Positions 10,225 to 21,513 of a stretch of 64,000 bases of DNA are shown here, in pieces. Below the pieces are notes generated by a model. The model saw only the letters and a program-made list of their open reading frames with translations, made no database searches and was not told the origin of the DNA. The position numbers were made by a program, and so were the translations under genes. The number at the start of each line of letters is the position of its first letter. Positions within the stretch are counted from its first letter, which is position 1. The DNA comes from Isochrysis galbana. Lineage: Eukaryota > Haptophyta > Isochrysidales > Isochrysidaceae. The stretch is taken from positions 4,998,407 to 5,062,406 of the forward strand of contig CM030932.1 of the NCBI GenBank assembly GCA_018136815.1. Direction: 5' to 3'.

Positions 10225-11226
10225 TCAATGACGGCTAGGAAATAAATCATTAGGCACCGGCTTCCCGAGGAAGCCACAGAGCTTTTCCCATCCGTCACCT
10301 CCTGGTATGTCCATAATCAAAAGCTGTTCGCGTGGAACAGCGTCAAAGACGTTACGATTGTGCTGCGTATATCTTTTGACCGCTTGCTCAGGAGATGGAC
10401 ATTCAGTCCCGAATACCAAATTGGCGCCGTGACGCCATGGCGCGGGCCATTTGGCGCAGCCATTTGCATATTCCGAATAGAAGCGTTGTTGACTCCTAAG
10501 CCATGATTTGACACTACGTATAGACAATATGACCCGCGCATTGGGGTATGTTAGCAGAATCTCATTGTAAAAGTCCACCACCGGTGTATCCAGCACGGCG
10601 TCAACTGGCTCGAAGGTGAAGTTGTGGTTGTGAACCTCAGCTGCTTTCCCATATAAAAGGCCATAGACCCCAGCCCCAAAGAAGTGTGCAGATCTGTATC
10701 CGAGCATGAGTAGTGCGCGGTTGAGCGATTTCGTACCGGATTTCCCGTGCCCAACGCACAGTATCAAGGGAAAGTCGGATGTCTGGCGGTCGGGACGCAA
10801 ACGACGCAACGCGTCGATTGGTCGCTCGAATGCTGAATGGGCTGGATAGTGATGTGGGAAGAGTTGGACTTGTGTAGAGACATCCGCATGACGCCACTGC
10901 ACTGGGGTCTCAATCGAGCTGAGGACTGATTGCACCGAGGCACCAGCATGGACTTTTGGGGTGGATGGGGCCGGCGACCGCCCCAAATTAGCATATGCGT
11001 GGCAGCTGAGCGACGATGCCACTGTGCAGCACCACATCGCCGCTGCAATGGTCAGAACTGCTGCCACACTCCACCCGCCAAGGACATCGGCACGCATCAG
11101 GCGTGGCCGCTGGATTGGGTGATGACGGGTGAGCCACTCGCGCATCTGCACGGCGGCCGCGGCCTGCTCTTCCTCGACTGTCCCCTCGAGCTCCCGCAGT
11201 AGAGCGGCGAGGCTCGTCGTCGCCAT
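10225..11226 (-). CDS. Membrane-anchored sulfotransferase-like protein (Sulfotransfer_4 type)
   Basis: 333 residues, single exon, ATG at 11226. A cytosolic N-terminus is followed by one hydrophobic segment (about residues 49-72, GGWSVAAVLTIAAAMWCCTV), giving a type II Golgi-like topology. The lumenal part begins its fold with LILCVGHGKSGTKSLNRAL (about 154-172), a P-loop-like PAPS 5'-phosphosulfate-binding motif. It continues with VDAVLDTPVVDFYNEI and YPNARVILSIRSVKSWLRS, the 3'-phosphate-binding strand with RS..SW. These are the landmarks of the Sulfotransfer_4 family. The likely role is transfer of sulfate from PAPS to a glycan or small molecule in the secretory pathway; the acceptor is unknown. 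Other sulfate/glycan genes lie at 38-44 kb. Confidence 0.8.
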   Translation of the reverse strand: MATTSLAALLRELEGTVEEEQAAAAVQMREWLTRHHPIQRPRLMRADVLGGWSVAAVLTIAAAMWCCTVASSLSCHAYANLGRSPAPSTPKVHAGASVQSVLSSIETPVQWRHADVSTQVQLFPHHYPAHSAFERPIDALRRLRPDRQTSDFPLILCVGHGKSGTKSLNRALLMLGYRSAHFFGAGVYGLLYGKAAEVHNHNFTFEPVDAVLDTPVVDFYNEILLTYPNARVILSIRSVKSWLRSQQRFYSEYANGCAKWPAPWRHGANLVFGTECPSPEQAVKRYTQHNRNVFDAVPREQLLIMDIPGGDGWEKLCGFLGKPVPNDLFPSRH

Positions 11227-11495
11227 CTTCGCGCCAACGCCAAAGCAAAAGAGAGAGGCAATAATATAGAGAGTATTGCTACGCCTGTCTGCGAGTCCTT
11301 GAATCCCCTCGTCATGAATACAAGTACTACTACTAGTAGTAGTACTCCATTTCTAGTATAGTAGTATTGTATCCTCCCCCGCTACTTTTTAGGCATGTTT
11401 TTCACGGCAGTGCGGACGGACCACGCGGACCGACCCGACCGATTCGTTCCCACCAACACTCTGCCGACTTATCGGATTTACCGATTATCGGATTT

Positions 11496-11532
11496 ACCGA
11501 TACCGATACCGATACCGATACCGATACCGATA
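11496..11532. repeat. (CCGATA)n microsatellite
   Basis: Six to seven uninterrupted hexamer units. It translates as Asp-Thr repeats or Ile-Pro repeats in spurious frames. Confidence 0.9.
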
Positions 11533-11790
11533 ATTTTTCGGTGGGCAGAGCTCTCGCTCTCGCACCCACCCCCTTCTCCGCGCGCTCTCTCCCCTCTCCT
11601 GCGGCACGCGCGATGGCACCCCTACGGCAGCCTCCAGCTGCCCACTCGCGACCCCTGGAGGCTCCTGGCGGCCAGCTCAGGGGGCAGAGGAGCGCTGGGT
11701 CTGGGGTCTGGGCCCGCCCTGGCCTCTGGCCTCCCCTGCCTCTACTTCGCTGGCCTTTCACCGGCCTCCTAGGGACTTGACAGCCTGTCG
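11530..11790 (+). repeat. Dispersed repeat E, copy 1
   Basis: Shares AATTTTTCGGTGGGC(A/G)GAGCTC, the GCGCGATGGC block, CGACCCCTGGAGGCTCC and CCTGTCGACC with 15455-15730 in the same order and spacing. No coding capacity is recognised; it is likely a non-autonomous element or duplicated segment. Confidence 0.7.
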
Positions 11791-13229
11791 ACCAGCGGGG
11801 GAGGAGTCACGGCGTCGACGGTTCCAAGAATAGCTGAAGCTTGGAATGTGGAGGCATTCGATGTGCATTTCTTGCTTTGCCACCCTTGAGAACTGTCCAG
11901 TCTTCAGTCTTCGCGGATCTGGATCTTCCCGGGGCCATCACTGGAGCTGTTATCTGTTGTGTGGTTTTGCTATGCGAACCAGATTGCACCGTTTGTGAGA
12001 GCGCGTGGCATGCTCGGCAGCCGATGAGTCGAAGAAAAGATTTTCAACGAGAATTTGTCGCGAGTTCATTCGTTGTGATGTTGCACCCTTGACCCTTTAT
12101 TTAGTGTCGTCAAACGCACGAGTGATGTAGTGATGTAGAGATGTAGAGATTGAAGTGGTAGGCAAGCGGCCGATTTCGACGCAGTGCGCGGGGGCGGCGG
12201 ACGCGATTGGTGTTGCTCTGAGGGCGGCATACCGCACTTTGGTGCTGGTAGAGGCATCCATTTGTCCAGTTGTTGGTGAGCGGTGACTGGAACGGCCTCG
12301 TGGCGCCCCCGGTCGCAGGTCGAAGTTGGGTTCTCGAGCCCTTGGTGTTTTTAGCGGCTAGCGTCTTTAGTTTTTGCGATACTTACGTACACGTTTAAGT
12401 CCATGAAAACATAGAGAAACCATATTGCTATGCGTAAAGAACCAAGATCTTTGGTCCGTCCGGGTCAACTGCCGAGGCCCATGATTTCGTGTTTCGCTGC
12501 GAGAGGCGCGCATGAAGGCCATCGGTAAAACAATACCGGAGGGGGCCTGATATATATTTCCGCACGGCCAGTGCGTGTGGCGCGCGGCGCGCGCTCGGCG
12601 GTGGTCTGGTCAGAAATGATGTCAGCTCAGCCCCTGCCAGGGCTGAGGTTGAGTGTGCAGGCCCACCCAGCCACCCAGGGGGTGTCTGCGTTGGAGGAAG
12701 GGGGGAACGAGGCCCCCATGACCCTACCAGTTTTTACTGATAGTTGAGTGACCGGGCTAGAAGCTAGAAGCTAGAAGTGGTCTCTCGGCGGGGGTACCAC
12801 GTTTGACGTTTGACGTTTGGAATTGTAGTCTTGCAGAGCATCTTGTTGGCTAGCATGCTAGCATCCCTAGCCACCTACACCGGACGAGCCATGCACCATG
12901 CACCAACCGCGCACACCCCCATCGCGGGGGAGGCGCTCCGTTGCCGATGAAGGCTACGGACCACAGTACTAAGGTTATACTCGCACAAGAAGAACAACTC
13001 TAACGGGGGGGAAGGACAAAGGTTGACTATTCTACTCTAGAGTAGTAGAATACTCTACTCTAGAGTAGAGTAGAGCTAGAATACACGCCGGGAGTAAGGG
13101 TAAGGGTGGCCTGCCGTACTCCTAGTCCGCCCTCGACCGCATCTTCCTCTTCCCTCTTACCGCCCCTCCCTCTCGTGACCTCCCTCTCTCCTCTCTCCGC
13201 TTTCTCCCCACGTGCACACACTCCCTGCA

Positions 13230-14531
13230 ATGGGAACTCGCGCGGATGTCGAGTCCGATGACGAGCTCGAGGAGTGGGTCGCCCGCGACGATGGCTCATT
13301 TGTGCAGACGCGTGAGCCGCGGCGCACGCCACCGTTGCCACCCAGCCGTGTGCGGAGATCGCGCCTGCTTACGTGCGGCCGGGGGCTCGCTGTTGCGCTA
13401 CTCGCTTACAGCGGTAGTGGCCTCGGCTACCGCTTGATACGCATGATGACGGCCGGGCCGGGATGCAAGGTGGACGGGCAACGACGAGTGGTTCGTATTG
13501 GGCTGCTTGGCGCTGCGAAGATTGCGCCCTTTGGACTACTCCACCCTGCGCGCCGGCTCTCGTGTGATGTGCGCGTCGTGTCGGTCGGTGCGAGGGATGT
13601 CGCACGTGCAGCGAGACTCGCACGCGAATGGGATATACCGAACCACGGCGATTATTCGCATGTGATCTCATCGACCGATGTTGATGCGGTCTACATCCCA
13701 CTGATCAATGGTCTTCACTATCGGTGGGCTGCTGCTGCGCTCAAGGCGGGGAAGCACGTCCTGATTGAGAAGCCCATTACCTCCAACGCCGATGAGGCAC
13801 GCAAACTTGCACGGATCGCCGCCTCACGCCGCCTCGTCCTGGCCGAGGCATACCACTGGCAACACCACCCCATTGCCGCCCGACTGCGAGAGATAGTGCG
13901 AAGTGGTGAGATCGGGGCTCCCATTCACCTCGAGGTAACTGCAGGCCTGCCCACCCCTGACGCGATCGGGGCAGCGATCAAGTCGTGGCTTGGGGTTCGG
14001 CGGGTAGGCGGCTCTCCTAGAGCCAAGATGGATGTTGAACTTGGCGGTGGCAATTTCATGGGCCAGGGGTGCTACACAGTGAGCATGGCGAGGTACCTTC
14101 TCGGCGAGCCTTTAAGGGTGCTGAATGCAACAGCCGTCGAAGACACCCCGGGATCCAGGGCAGATGTCGCTACAGAGGCTACACTTCTCTTTCCAAAGGG
14201 CGTGCATGCGACAGTGCGCTCGTCTGCCCTATCCCTTGGCTTCAATGTGCACCTCAAGTCGACGCGTGGCTCCGTCAAGTTGACCAACTACCTCTTCCCA
14301 CACATCTATCATTCCCTGAGTGTGATGCCGGACGGCAGCCCGAAGCGCGTGGAGAAGCTGTATGGAGATGGCGCGCCTACCTTTGAACTACAGCTTGCGG
14401 CCTTTGCCCGCGCCATTCGACGGGAGGAGCCTTTCCCGATCATGCCTGCTGATGCCATTGCGAACATGCGTTGGATTGATGCCATTTACGACGCGACTGG
14501 TCTTGGCCGGAGACCGGGCACTTCGTCTTGA
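13230..14531 (+). CDS. Gfo/Idh/MocA-family NAD(P)-dependent oxidoreductase, membrane-proximal N-terminus
   Basis: 433 residues from ATG 13230. An acidic N-terminus is followed by a weakly hydrophobic stretch (about residues 46-73). The Rossmann domain then opens with VVRIGLLGAAKIAP (about 87-100), and EKPITSNADEARKLA (about 180-194) is the family's conserved E-K-P cofactor/catalytic motif. The C-terminal alpha/beta domain contains ELGGGNFMGQGCYTVSMARY. Most dehydrogenases of the xylose / trans-dihydrodiol dehydrogenase branch have Asp in GG..(M)D.GCY; here that Asp is Gly, so catalysis may be altered. The reaction is presumably oxidation of a sugar or cyclic diol; the substrate is not predictable. 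Single exon, GC-rich codon use like its neighbours. Confidence 0.88.
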   Translation: MGTRADVESDDELEEWVARDDGSFVQTREPRRTPPLPPSRVRRSRLLTCGRGLAVALLAYSGSGLGYRLIRMMTAGPGCKVDGQRRVVRIGLLGAAKIAPFGLLHPARRLSCDVRVVSVGARDVARAARLAREWDIPNHGDYSHVISSTDVDAVYIPLINGLHYRWAAAALKAGKHVLIEKPITSNADEARKLARIAASRRLVLAEAYHWQHHPIAARLREIVRSGEIGAPIHLEVTAGLPTPDAIGAAIKSWLGVRRVGGSPRAKMDVELGGGNFMGQGCYTVSMARYLLGEPLRVLNATAVEDTPGSRADVATEATLLFPKGVHATVRSSALSLGFNVHLKSTRGSVKLTNYLFPHIYHSLSVMPDGSPKRVEKLYGDGAPTFELQLAAFARAIRREEPFPIMPADAIANMRWIDAIYDATGLGRRPGTSS

Positions 14532-15454
14532 TCGGACGCAAGGCTCGCGAGTAGTCCATGCCATCGACCCTAGGTGCAAACCAATCTACGCTATCCACCA
14601 TATTTTATGGAATTGAGGGCGCATCAAGGCCGTTGCACGAATGCATAGTTGTTGGTGGGGGCAAGCCATTTGTCTTGGTGTATTAGTACATTGACCCGTG
14701 GGCGTAGAGGACCGCTCGTCCGCCACGCCAATACCCTATTAAGCCAAAGCCCGCTGCGGCGCTTTCTCATGTCATCAACGATATAGACCGCGGCCCGAAG
14801 TTGAGGCCGGTGGAGAGCCGATAAATATAAAACCGGCGCTGTGCTCTCAGCTCTCTGCAGCGGAGCCGCTCACGATCGCGTTCAAACGCGGCGCGAGGCG
14901 CATCGCCAATTAGCTAGATAACAGTAGCTAACAAGTAATGCAAATGCAACTTATTTCATACTTGGTAGTTGTGATGGAGCGCAACTAAGTACATATAGAC
15001 GACACTTGGTTCACTTAGCTCTTAGCCGGAAAGGGGACGCATTTATTTATTTGCCCCTTCCCCTTCGCCCTCCCCCCGCTCTCCAGCCTTCAGTCTCCCG
15101 TTGCGTGGGGAAGGGCTGTAGGTGTAGGGTCATAGATCGATAGGCCTGGAAGACTCTCTTGGTTAATAGACCTTTTAATAGTCTCACCGCACACCCGGCC
15201 GTGGACCCTCTGCTGTCTTCTCCCGCAGCAAAAAGCTTGCCCTGCCACCGCCACTCCCCCGGCCCTTCCCCCCCGCCATCAGGCGACTCCCCCCGTGCAC
15301 TACTAGGGGGATAGGGTTGAAGGGCTTAAATATGGTCCGGTGGCCCGCGCACCCCCCCCCCGGTGATCGTTCCCCCCCTTTCTCCTGTGTCTCCGGGTGG
15401 GCGGCGGCCTCGGTCCCGACTTATCCTGTAAACAGGCGCGCGGGACTTACCAAT
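14532..15454. other. Intergenic, no gene seen
   Basis: Mixed-composition spacer with C-rich runs; no supportable open frame or RNA gene. Confidence 0.45.
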
Positions 15455-15730
15455 TTTTCGGTGGGCGGAGCTCACGCTCCGCCCCCCCCCCCCTCTCCGC
15501 GCTCTCTCTCCCCTCTCCTGCGGCACGCGCGATGGCGCGCCTGCGGCAGGCCTCGAGCTGCCCTCTGGCGACCCCTGGAGGCTCCCGGCTCCCGGAGGCC
15601 AACTCAGGGGGCGGAGGAGGCTGGGGCTAGGCCTTGGCCTCCCCTGCCTCCTGCCTCTCTCGCTGGCGCTCCTGAGCCTTTGGGGCCCCCACGCTGCACC
15701 TGTGTGCCTGTCGACCCGAGGGGGAGGGGG
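15455..15730 (+). repeat. Dispersed repeat E, copy 2
   Basis: Direct-orientation match to 11530-11790 (see that entry), diverged by small indels and a 14-base poly-C. Confidence 0.7.
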
Positions 15731-15821
15731 GGTTGGAGCAATGGGCTGGCCACGTCTGGCCAGGGCGGGCGAATGGGGCGAGCTTGTAAGTAAGTGAGAG
15801 ATGAGAGTAGGTTACGTAGGG

Positions 15822-15955
15822 CAGTGTGCTCCGGGCAAGCCATATCAGGCATGCCAGGAGCATGGGTGGTTCCTCCCCATGACAGGGGAGGACTGGAGAG
15901 AGGGGGGGGACTCGTGCCCCCCCATGGGCCAACCAATAAGTACAAACTTAGTTCT
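15822..15955 (+). repeat. Dispersed repeat D, copy 1 (palindrome-ended short element)
   Basis: Contains CAGTGTGCTCC(G/T)GGCA, GCCAGGAG, GTGGTTCCTCCCC and TGGAGAGAGGGGGG...CCCCCCCATGGGC, then an AACTAAGT-type terminus. The same order is found inverted at 26400-26560. The G-run/C-run arms can pair as a stem. Confidence 0.75.
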
Positions 15956-16595
15956 GGCTGACTCTCTTGGAAGGCCCGCGCCAAGCAAAAGAGCGAAAGT
16001 AAGCAAGGCGCCCTTTCTTTCTTTCTACGTTTTTGGCTCGCCATGTCAGGCTGCAGAGAGTGCTAGCTTGTGTGCGGCCTTGTGGGATGGGCTCAACCAG
16101 ACGTATCGCGAGTGCGCACAACCAACCAAGGCCCTGCCTTGCTCTATCTGTGCCTATACGGCGCATGCCTGATAGCCCCTTGAGTGGGCTGCAGGCTATT
16201 TGTGATCATCTTTAGTCCTGTTTCAGGCCGGGTAGCCCGGTAGGTAGGCAGCCCACGTGCTGACTGACGCGTGCTAGGCCGGTGCCACGGTGCCACGGTG
16301 TGCTGTAGTATAGGGGCCCAGCCCGCGGCGAGGCTTTCCATACAGATGCATATCTGCGGCCTATGGCGGGGTGACCTTGGATGAGTACTGAGTACGGTCA
16401 GTGGGGCTCTTGCTGACATGCTGGCCGGTGTGCTTTGATGTGCTAGTGGTTGCATGGTGCTTGGTACGAGGTACGCGTGGCGGGCGGGTAGTATGTCGGG
16501 CATGCTTTGGGCATGTTGCATGTTGCATGCGTCGTCATCGGTGGCCCGGCGAAAAAATTCGTAGTTCACGGCATGGGCGCCCTTGCCCTCGTGCG

Positions 16596-16822
16596 CTACG
16601 CACACCCAGGCCCCAACAAGCTATGCAAAAAGAACCCGCCAGAAGCCGGCCGTCCGGCCGTAGCAAAAGGCTACATTCTACATTCGGCGGCAGTGCACTC
16701 GCGCTCCGGCGCTTTCCTACGCACACCCAGGCCCCAACAGCCTATGCAAAAAAAACCAGCCTGTAGCCAGCCGCAGCAAAAGTACATTCGACGGCAGTGC
16801 ACTCGCTCTGGCGCTTTTTGGA
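16596..16822. repeat. 121-bp tandem duplication
   Basis: Two units starting at about 16597 and 16718, each with TACGCACACCCAGGCCCCAACA, a TATGCAAAAA run, GCAGTGCACTCGC and CGGCGCTTT. The units are about 85% alike by eye. Confidence 0.8.
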
Positions 16823-17278
16823 GTGCTCGTGCGGGCCATAGCCTTAAGCCCGCGCAAACCAAAATACCCAGTACTCAGCGTCCAGCGCGTGCGTGCGGGG
16901 CCCGCTCCGTGTCCGCGCGCCACATCGCGGCCTAGGACGTTCGTTAAGCGTCCGCCCGTGCGCACGCCGAGCGAGCACTTGGGCAGCCTTGATGCAGCGG
17001 CCACACTATTACGTGCATTACGCAGTACGGGTCTGTTTGCTGCAAGACGTGAGGTAATTCTAAAGCCAAATCACGCTTGGTGTGAGCGCATGGTTAGCAA
17101 ACAGGGAACGTTGATGACGGCACTCCCAAGCATCACATAGCGACGGCATGCATAGGAGGCGTATAAGAACTGGCATTGCTGCATACTCTAGCGCGTGTCG
17201 TCTAAAGCTGACAACTGTGCACTGTGACTGAAAAAACATGAGATGGGTTGCTCGGACTCAAAGCCAAAAAGTAGTAGA
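16823..17278. other. Intergenic, no gene seen
   Basis: Spacer downstream of the TPR gene; nothing recognisable. Confidence 0.45.
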
Positions 17279-18112
17279 TCACCGTAGCCCAGCAGCTCCG
17301 TTTTTCAGTGCAAGTTTGATCCCGGGTTCTTGCAGCAATTGACGGTACGCATCGACAGCCTTTGGGGTCCATCGCCCTATAACGACTTCGTCGTTAGCGT
17401 AGCGCCGGCAGAACATGGGCTCCTCGCACAGCCGCTCGAACGCACGTACTGCTCCTCCGACATCTCCGGTCTTCCACCTTATCGCAGCCAGAAGAGCAGT
17501 CGCATCGACAAAGCGCGGATCGCGGCGAATGATCTTGGACGCTTCACTTTCCGCAGCGCTCAGCTCACCCAGCTCAAAGCTCACGAGCGCGGAATTGGAG
17601 CGCGGGATGCTCTCAAAATCGCGAGGGGACACTGCCGCAGACGCCTCGTAAGCCGTGCGTGCCTCCTTCCACTCCTGGAGCAGACCGAAAGCGTTCCCAC
17701 GAGAATTGAGCAGCAGTGCGTCCGACGAACCCAATCGCTCCGCAGTATCAAACGCTGCAAGCGCCTCCCGCAGCTGTTCGGCGGGCTTCCCCAGCGGCTT
17801 GACGCCAAGCGTCATGGCATCAGAAGCCACGATTACCAAGCAAGTGCCAAAATTGATCCATACGAGTGGCTCGTTGGGCAGCACGGTGGAGGCCTTGCGC
17901 CACTCGGCCTCGGCCTTGGCGTAATCGCCTGAGGTGAATGCCTCGAATGCGCCGCGGGTCACTGCGTCGAATGACGGCTTCGCAGCGGCCGCAGAGCGCG
18001 GCGTCAGCAAGACACTTGAAGTGCTGGCGAGCGCTGCAAGGAGCCCCCTTCGCGACAGAGCCGAGCTGTGCGCTGTGGCGGGGCAGATCTCTGAAGCAAC
18101 AGGCCAAATCAT
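17279..18112 (-). CDS. Thylakoid-lumen TPR protein with Tat-like leader (N-terminus uncertain because of gap)
   Basis: The first ATG downstream of the gap (18112) gives 277 residues: MIWPVASEICPATAHSSALS, then RRGLLAALASTSSVLLTPRSAAAAK. This is a twin-arginine, hydrophobic core and AxA cleavage site, as in Tat-translocated thylakoid lumen proteins. The mature part has at least four TPR-like helical pairs: FEAFTSGDYAKAEAEWRKAS, AFDTAERLGSSDALLLNSRG, GLLQEWKEARTAYEASAAVS and LGELSAAESEASKIIRRDPR. TPR proteins of the lumen usually assist photosystem assembly; that role is inferred. The frame stays open up to the 100-N gap at 18190, so the true transit peptide probably starts further upstream or in another exon. 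It marks the organism as photosynthetic. Confidence 0.75.
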   Translation of the reverse strand: MIWPVASEICPATAHSSALSRRGLLAALASTSSVLLTPRSAAAAKPSFDAVTRGAFEAFTSGDYAKAEAEWRKASTVLPNEPLVWINFGTCLVIVASDAMTLGVKPLGKPAEQLREALAAFDTAERLGSSDALLLNSRGNAFGLLQEWKEARTAYEASAAVSPRDFESIPRSNSALVSFELGELSAAESEASKIIRRDPRFVDATALLAAIRWKTGDVGGAVRAFERLCEEPMFCRRYANDEVVIGRWTPKAVDAYRQLLQEPGIKLALKNGAAGLR

Positions 18113-18189
18113 TGCCGAGCGTGTGCAGCAAGCTCCGCCGCCGAGCTGAAGCGTCCCTGTGCTGCGCAGCGGCGATGCCGCTAGGGGAA

Positions 18190-18289
18190 NNNNNNNNNNN
18201 NNNNNNNNNNNNNNNNNNNNNNNNNNNNNNNNNNNNNNNNNNNNNNNNNNNNNNNNNNNNNNNNNNNNNNNNNNNNNNNNNNNNNNNNN
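18190..18289. other. Assembly gap (100 N)
   Basis: Exactly 100 Ns, a conventional unknown-size scaffold join. It interrupts the 5' region of the TPR gene. Order and orientation across it are not proven by sequence. Confidence 0.98.
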
Positions 18290-18429
18290 ATGAGGGGGGC
18301 CGGATCCTTCCCATGTAGCCCTATCATCAATGGGATTCCTACGAGTGTGATTCGACTTGCCCGACGCTGCATCACAAGCTGCCATCATAGCCCTAGCGTC
18401 GGGCGTACTCACGGACAGCACATCCCACC

Positions 18430-20931
18430 TTACCGAGGTTGCCAACGAACCTCAACAGCTTTGGATTTCTCCTCCTCGAGCTTCCTCAATATCTCGCGTT
18501 GTTGCATCTTCTTTTTCAAATGCTCGAACGGCTTGTCGGAGCCGTAGCTAAAGTAAATCTCTTCGCGAGGAGCGATGTCTCTGGTGGCAATGAGCACTGC
18601 GCACATTGGTGCAAGCTGGCAAAGCGCTTTATTTTGGCCTTGCGGCTGACGGAAGGTGATCCGGGCATTGTATTTTTTTGTGTCCCGCGGATCATTACAC
18701 ATAGAACCCGCGCCCCTGTGCAGCCATTCCGAATCTTTGTGTGGATAGAAATACCCGTCGTCTGCAGGGTTGGCACGGTTTGCACGGATCTCGTCGGCGA
18801 TGACCTTCCCATCTATGACACAGCCGCCGGAGTTGGGGATACGTAGCATGTAGGAGGTATCTTGCTCATCGTGCACCTCGCTCTTGTACACTAGCGGGCC
18901 GTCGTAGGTGGTAATGCTGTCTCCACTGTGGCACAGAGCAGGGAGAGTGCGTTCAGAGGGTTGAGATCTAGGCGAGGGGTGAGTGGAATTTCATTTTAGC
19001 TGTCGCCACGTGAGGGCATTACAGCAAGGATTCGCCGTGATAGAACTTGAGGAGCATGCCGCTGCGCACCGTTTGAATTGCACACCGGCAAACAGCCCAA
19101 ACCCTGATTTAGCTCCCAGGAGTGATGGCTTCACAAAGACTCGCCCGTCGCTAAGTGTACCTTCGATGACCAACTCTTGCGGAGTCGCTAGCATGACCGC
19201 CATCTCTGCTTGAACAGCCGCTGCTCGTCGGGCCCGTACATGTGAACGCGAGCTGCCCACCCTCGACGCCACATCGTTCCCAACCTCCCTGTGAGTCGAC
19301 ACCTGATTGGTGGCTCTACTCGTAGCCGACTCTTGGTCGCACGCCTCACACAAGGCCTGGTTGGTCTCCCACATGCCGAGTCTAGCGAGCTTGCACGAGC
19401 GGTGGAACCACCCCTTGCAGCTTTCACAAGACATGCCGGCACCCGTACTTGCCGAATTGCTTTCCTTATCGCCCGCACAGGCACAAGACCACCGGCGCCG
19501 CTGCCGCTTCGACACACACCGACGGCTGTGTAAACGCGCTGCGACTTCGTCATCATATTCTCTTCCGCAGACTCGGCAAGCATAGCAAAATTGCCCAACG
19601 GAAAGGTCGAAACCTTCCTCAGCGAGGCGCGCCCGCTCGCAGCCTTGGCACTCAAAAGTTCCCGCAGAGGCAAACCCGCGCAACTCGCCACTAGTGTAGT
19701 CGAGCTTTTCACATCGGGTGTGGAACCAGAGCTCACACCGATGGCAGCGCAGCTTGGCCCCTCCATTTCGTATCCAGCCATTGCATTTGCATCCCCAGCG
19801 GATTCCCAGCTTAGCGTGCCGCCGGTTATGCAAATCCGCCTGCTTGGAAGCCATTATGCGGTTCGCGAAGGGGTCAGAATGGCCCATCGGCAAGAAGTCT
19901 TGCAATTTCGCTAGAGCACGGCGTTGTGCTATGCTCAGCTCAGCCGCGTCCTCAGCTGCAGATGTAGGCTCATTACCCCTCTTCCAGCTTTCGATTGATG
20001 GATTAGAACATATGTCAGCGTGATCGACCTGGCTGGACAAGCTGTTGGCCACCGAGTTCAGCTCGATTGTATCCATCGGAGTTGGCAGATTGGCTGCAAT
20101 GGGCAAGAGGGGCGCGATCGCCGACCACGCGGGCTCACCGCTGCTGCGCGTGGTCGGGATGCCGCAAAGCGGTCGCGTTCTGACTGCAGCGACATCAGTT
20201 GAGCTATTTACTGAGCTCCGCTTGCCAGCCGAACCACGGCGCGGCCCCTTAAAACACTCTACTTCAAGGGATAAGGAAACTTGACGTCCTGAAATCTGGA
20301 AGGAAACCCTCACAGGATTGGTCCCAGTACGCACTGCTTTGGCCGTAGCTATGGCAGGCGTCAACGAATCACAAGCTGCCTGGGGAAGGCGAGTAGCAGC
20401 TCTCTTGTGACGATCCTCCTCCGTGCTACCTGTAGCATCTCTAGTCCGGTTCCGTTTCCGGCTGCTCTCCTTCTGCTTTTTCTCAGCTACTAGCCGTTCC
20501 CGGCGCTCCTGCTCGGCACTGTCGTCGTATACCTCCGGCCGTTTCCTCTGCCGACTCCCTCGCCCTACGCTTTGCGCGTTACATATTCCATTGTGACGGC
20601 GAGAGAGTGTGCACCCCCACAATCCACACAGCTTTGGCTCAGGCGACACATGAACGAAGAGTCCACTTTCAGCGGTGGGGTTTGTGTGTTGTTCGGCCCG
20701 CTGGCAGGCCTGAGTCGCCGGCCGATCTTCAGCGTTCGGGGAGAACCACGTACCCACGTCGACGAGGTCTTGGTGAGGCTCAGCGGTGCCGTCTTGAGCT
20801 CCCATCCCCGCCGCAGCCTCCTCCTCGACGCACACGTCGCACGGCTGCGCGCTCATGATGCAGGCGAAGAGCGCCTCCTCCTCGGCTTGGCGTCGCGCGG
20901 CGTCCGGAGAGTCAATCAGTTGCAGGTCCAT
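18430..20931 (-). CDS. PHD-PHD-SET histone lysine methyltransferase-like protein, two exons
   Basis: I join exon 1 (20931-19070) to exon 2 (18925-18430) across a 144-nt GTGCGC...CACAG intron (18926-19069). The join restores a continuous SET start, GFGLFAGVQFKR then GDSITTYDGPLVY, and gives about 785 residues. The N-terminal region has a CGLWGCTLSRRHNGIC motif and basic linkers. The first PHD finger is CKCNGWIRNGGAKLRCHRC..FHTRC..FECQGC. A C2H2-like CRVCGREYDDEVAARLH...C follows, then a second PHD (CACAGD...CESCKGWFHRSC...CEAC) and the SET domain with SMCNDPRDTKKYNA (the RF/INH..PN region, degenerate) and EEIYFSYG. The protein would act on chromatin; the target lysine is unknown. The His of the usual NHS motif is not evident (MCND), so activity is uncertain. 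In-frame translation past the donor gives a false stop. Confidence 0.85.
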
Positions 20932-21280
20932 CGTGAGTGCACGCTATGCCTTTCCTTTGTAGGTCTGAAGAAAGAAATAAAGCCCCTGACGGGCCCACAC
21001 GCTGAAGACCACCCTTCCTCTCTTCCCTTCCCCTCCTTGCCCTCTGTCACCCCACTCAACCCCTTGTTTTCACGTTCGGCGCGTCCCCAACCTTTCCCAG
21101 CCCCGCCAAAACCCAACTCCCACTCCCACAACTCCCCACCCCCACCGCCTCCCACCCACCCACCCACCCGCGTGACGCACGAGGCCACCGCTACCGGTCG
21201 ACTTCCCGCGCGCGCGCGCCGCCGGTGCAGAGGAGAACCCGCACCTCCCCCCAAACAGCCTGGCAGAGCTTTTCTGCTTT

Positions 21281-21300
21281 TCTCTCTTCCTCTCTCCCTT

Positions 21301-21359
<59 letters not shown>

Positions 21360-21415
21360 CTCTCTCTCCCTCTCTCTCTCTCTCTAACTCCCTCTCTCTC
21401 TCTCTCTCTCTCTCC

Positions 21416-21464
<49 letters not shown>

Positions 21465-21482
21465 CCTCCCTCCCTCTCTCTC

Positions 21483-21513
<31 letters not shown>

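Larger units (their letters stand above)
11227..13229. other. Intergenic region with microsatellite and dispersed repeats
   Basis: A (CCGATA)n array lies at about 11496-11532. A ~270-bp block at about 11530-11790 recurs in direct orientation at 15455-15730. A divergent copy of the 3830-3955 segment lies at 12620-12745. A palindromic TACTCTAGAGTA cluster lies at 13027-13075. No gene is supported. Confidence 0.55.

Noticed and set aside
20572..21387. 271-codon plus-strand open frame running into the CT tract
   Set aside because: Antisense to the SET gene's first exon and then Ser/Leu microsatellite translation.
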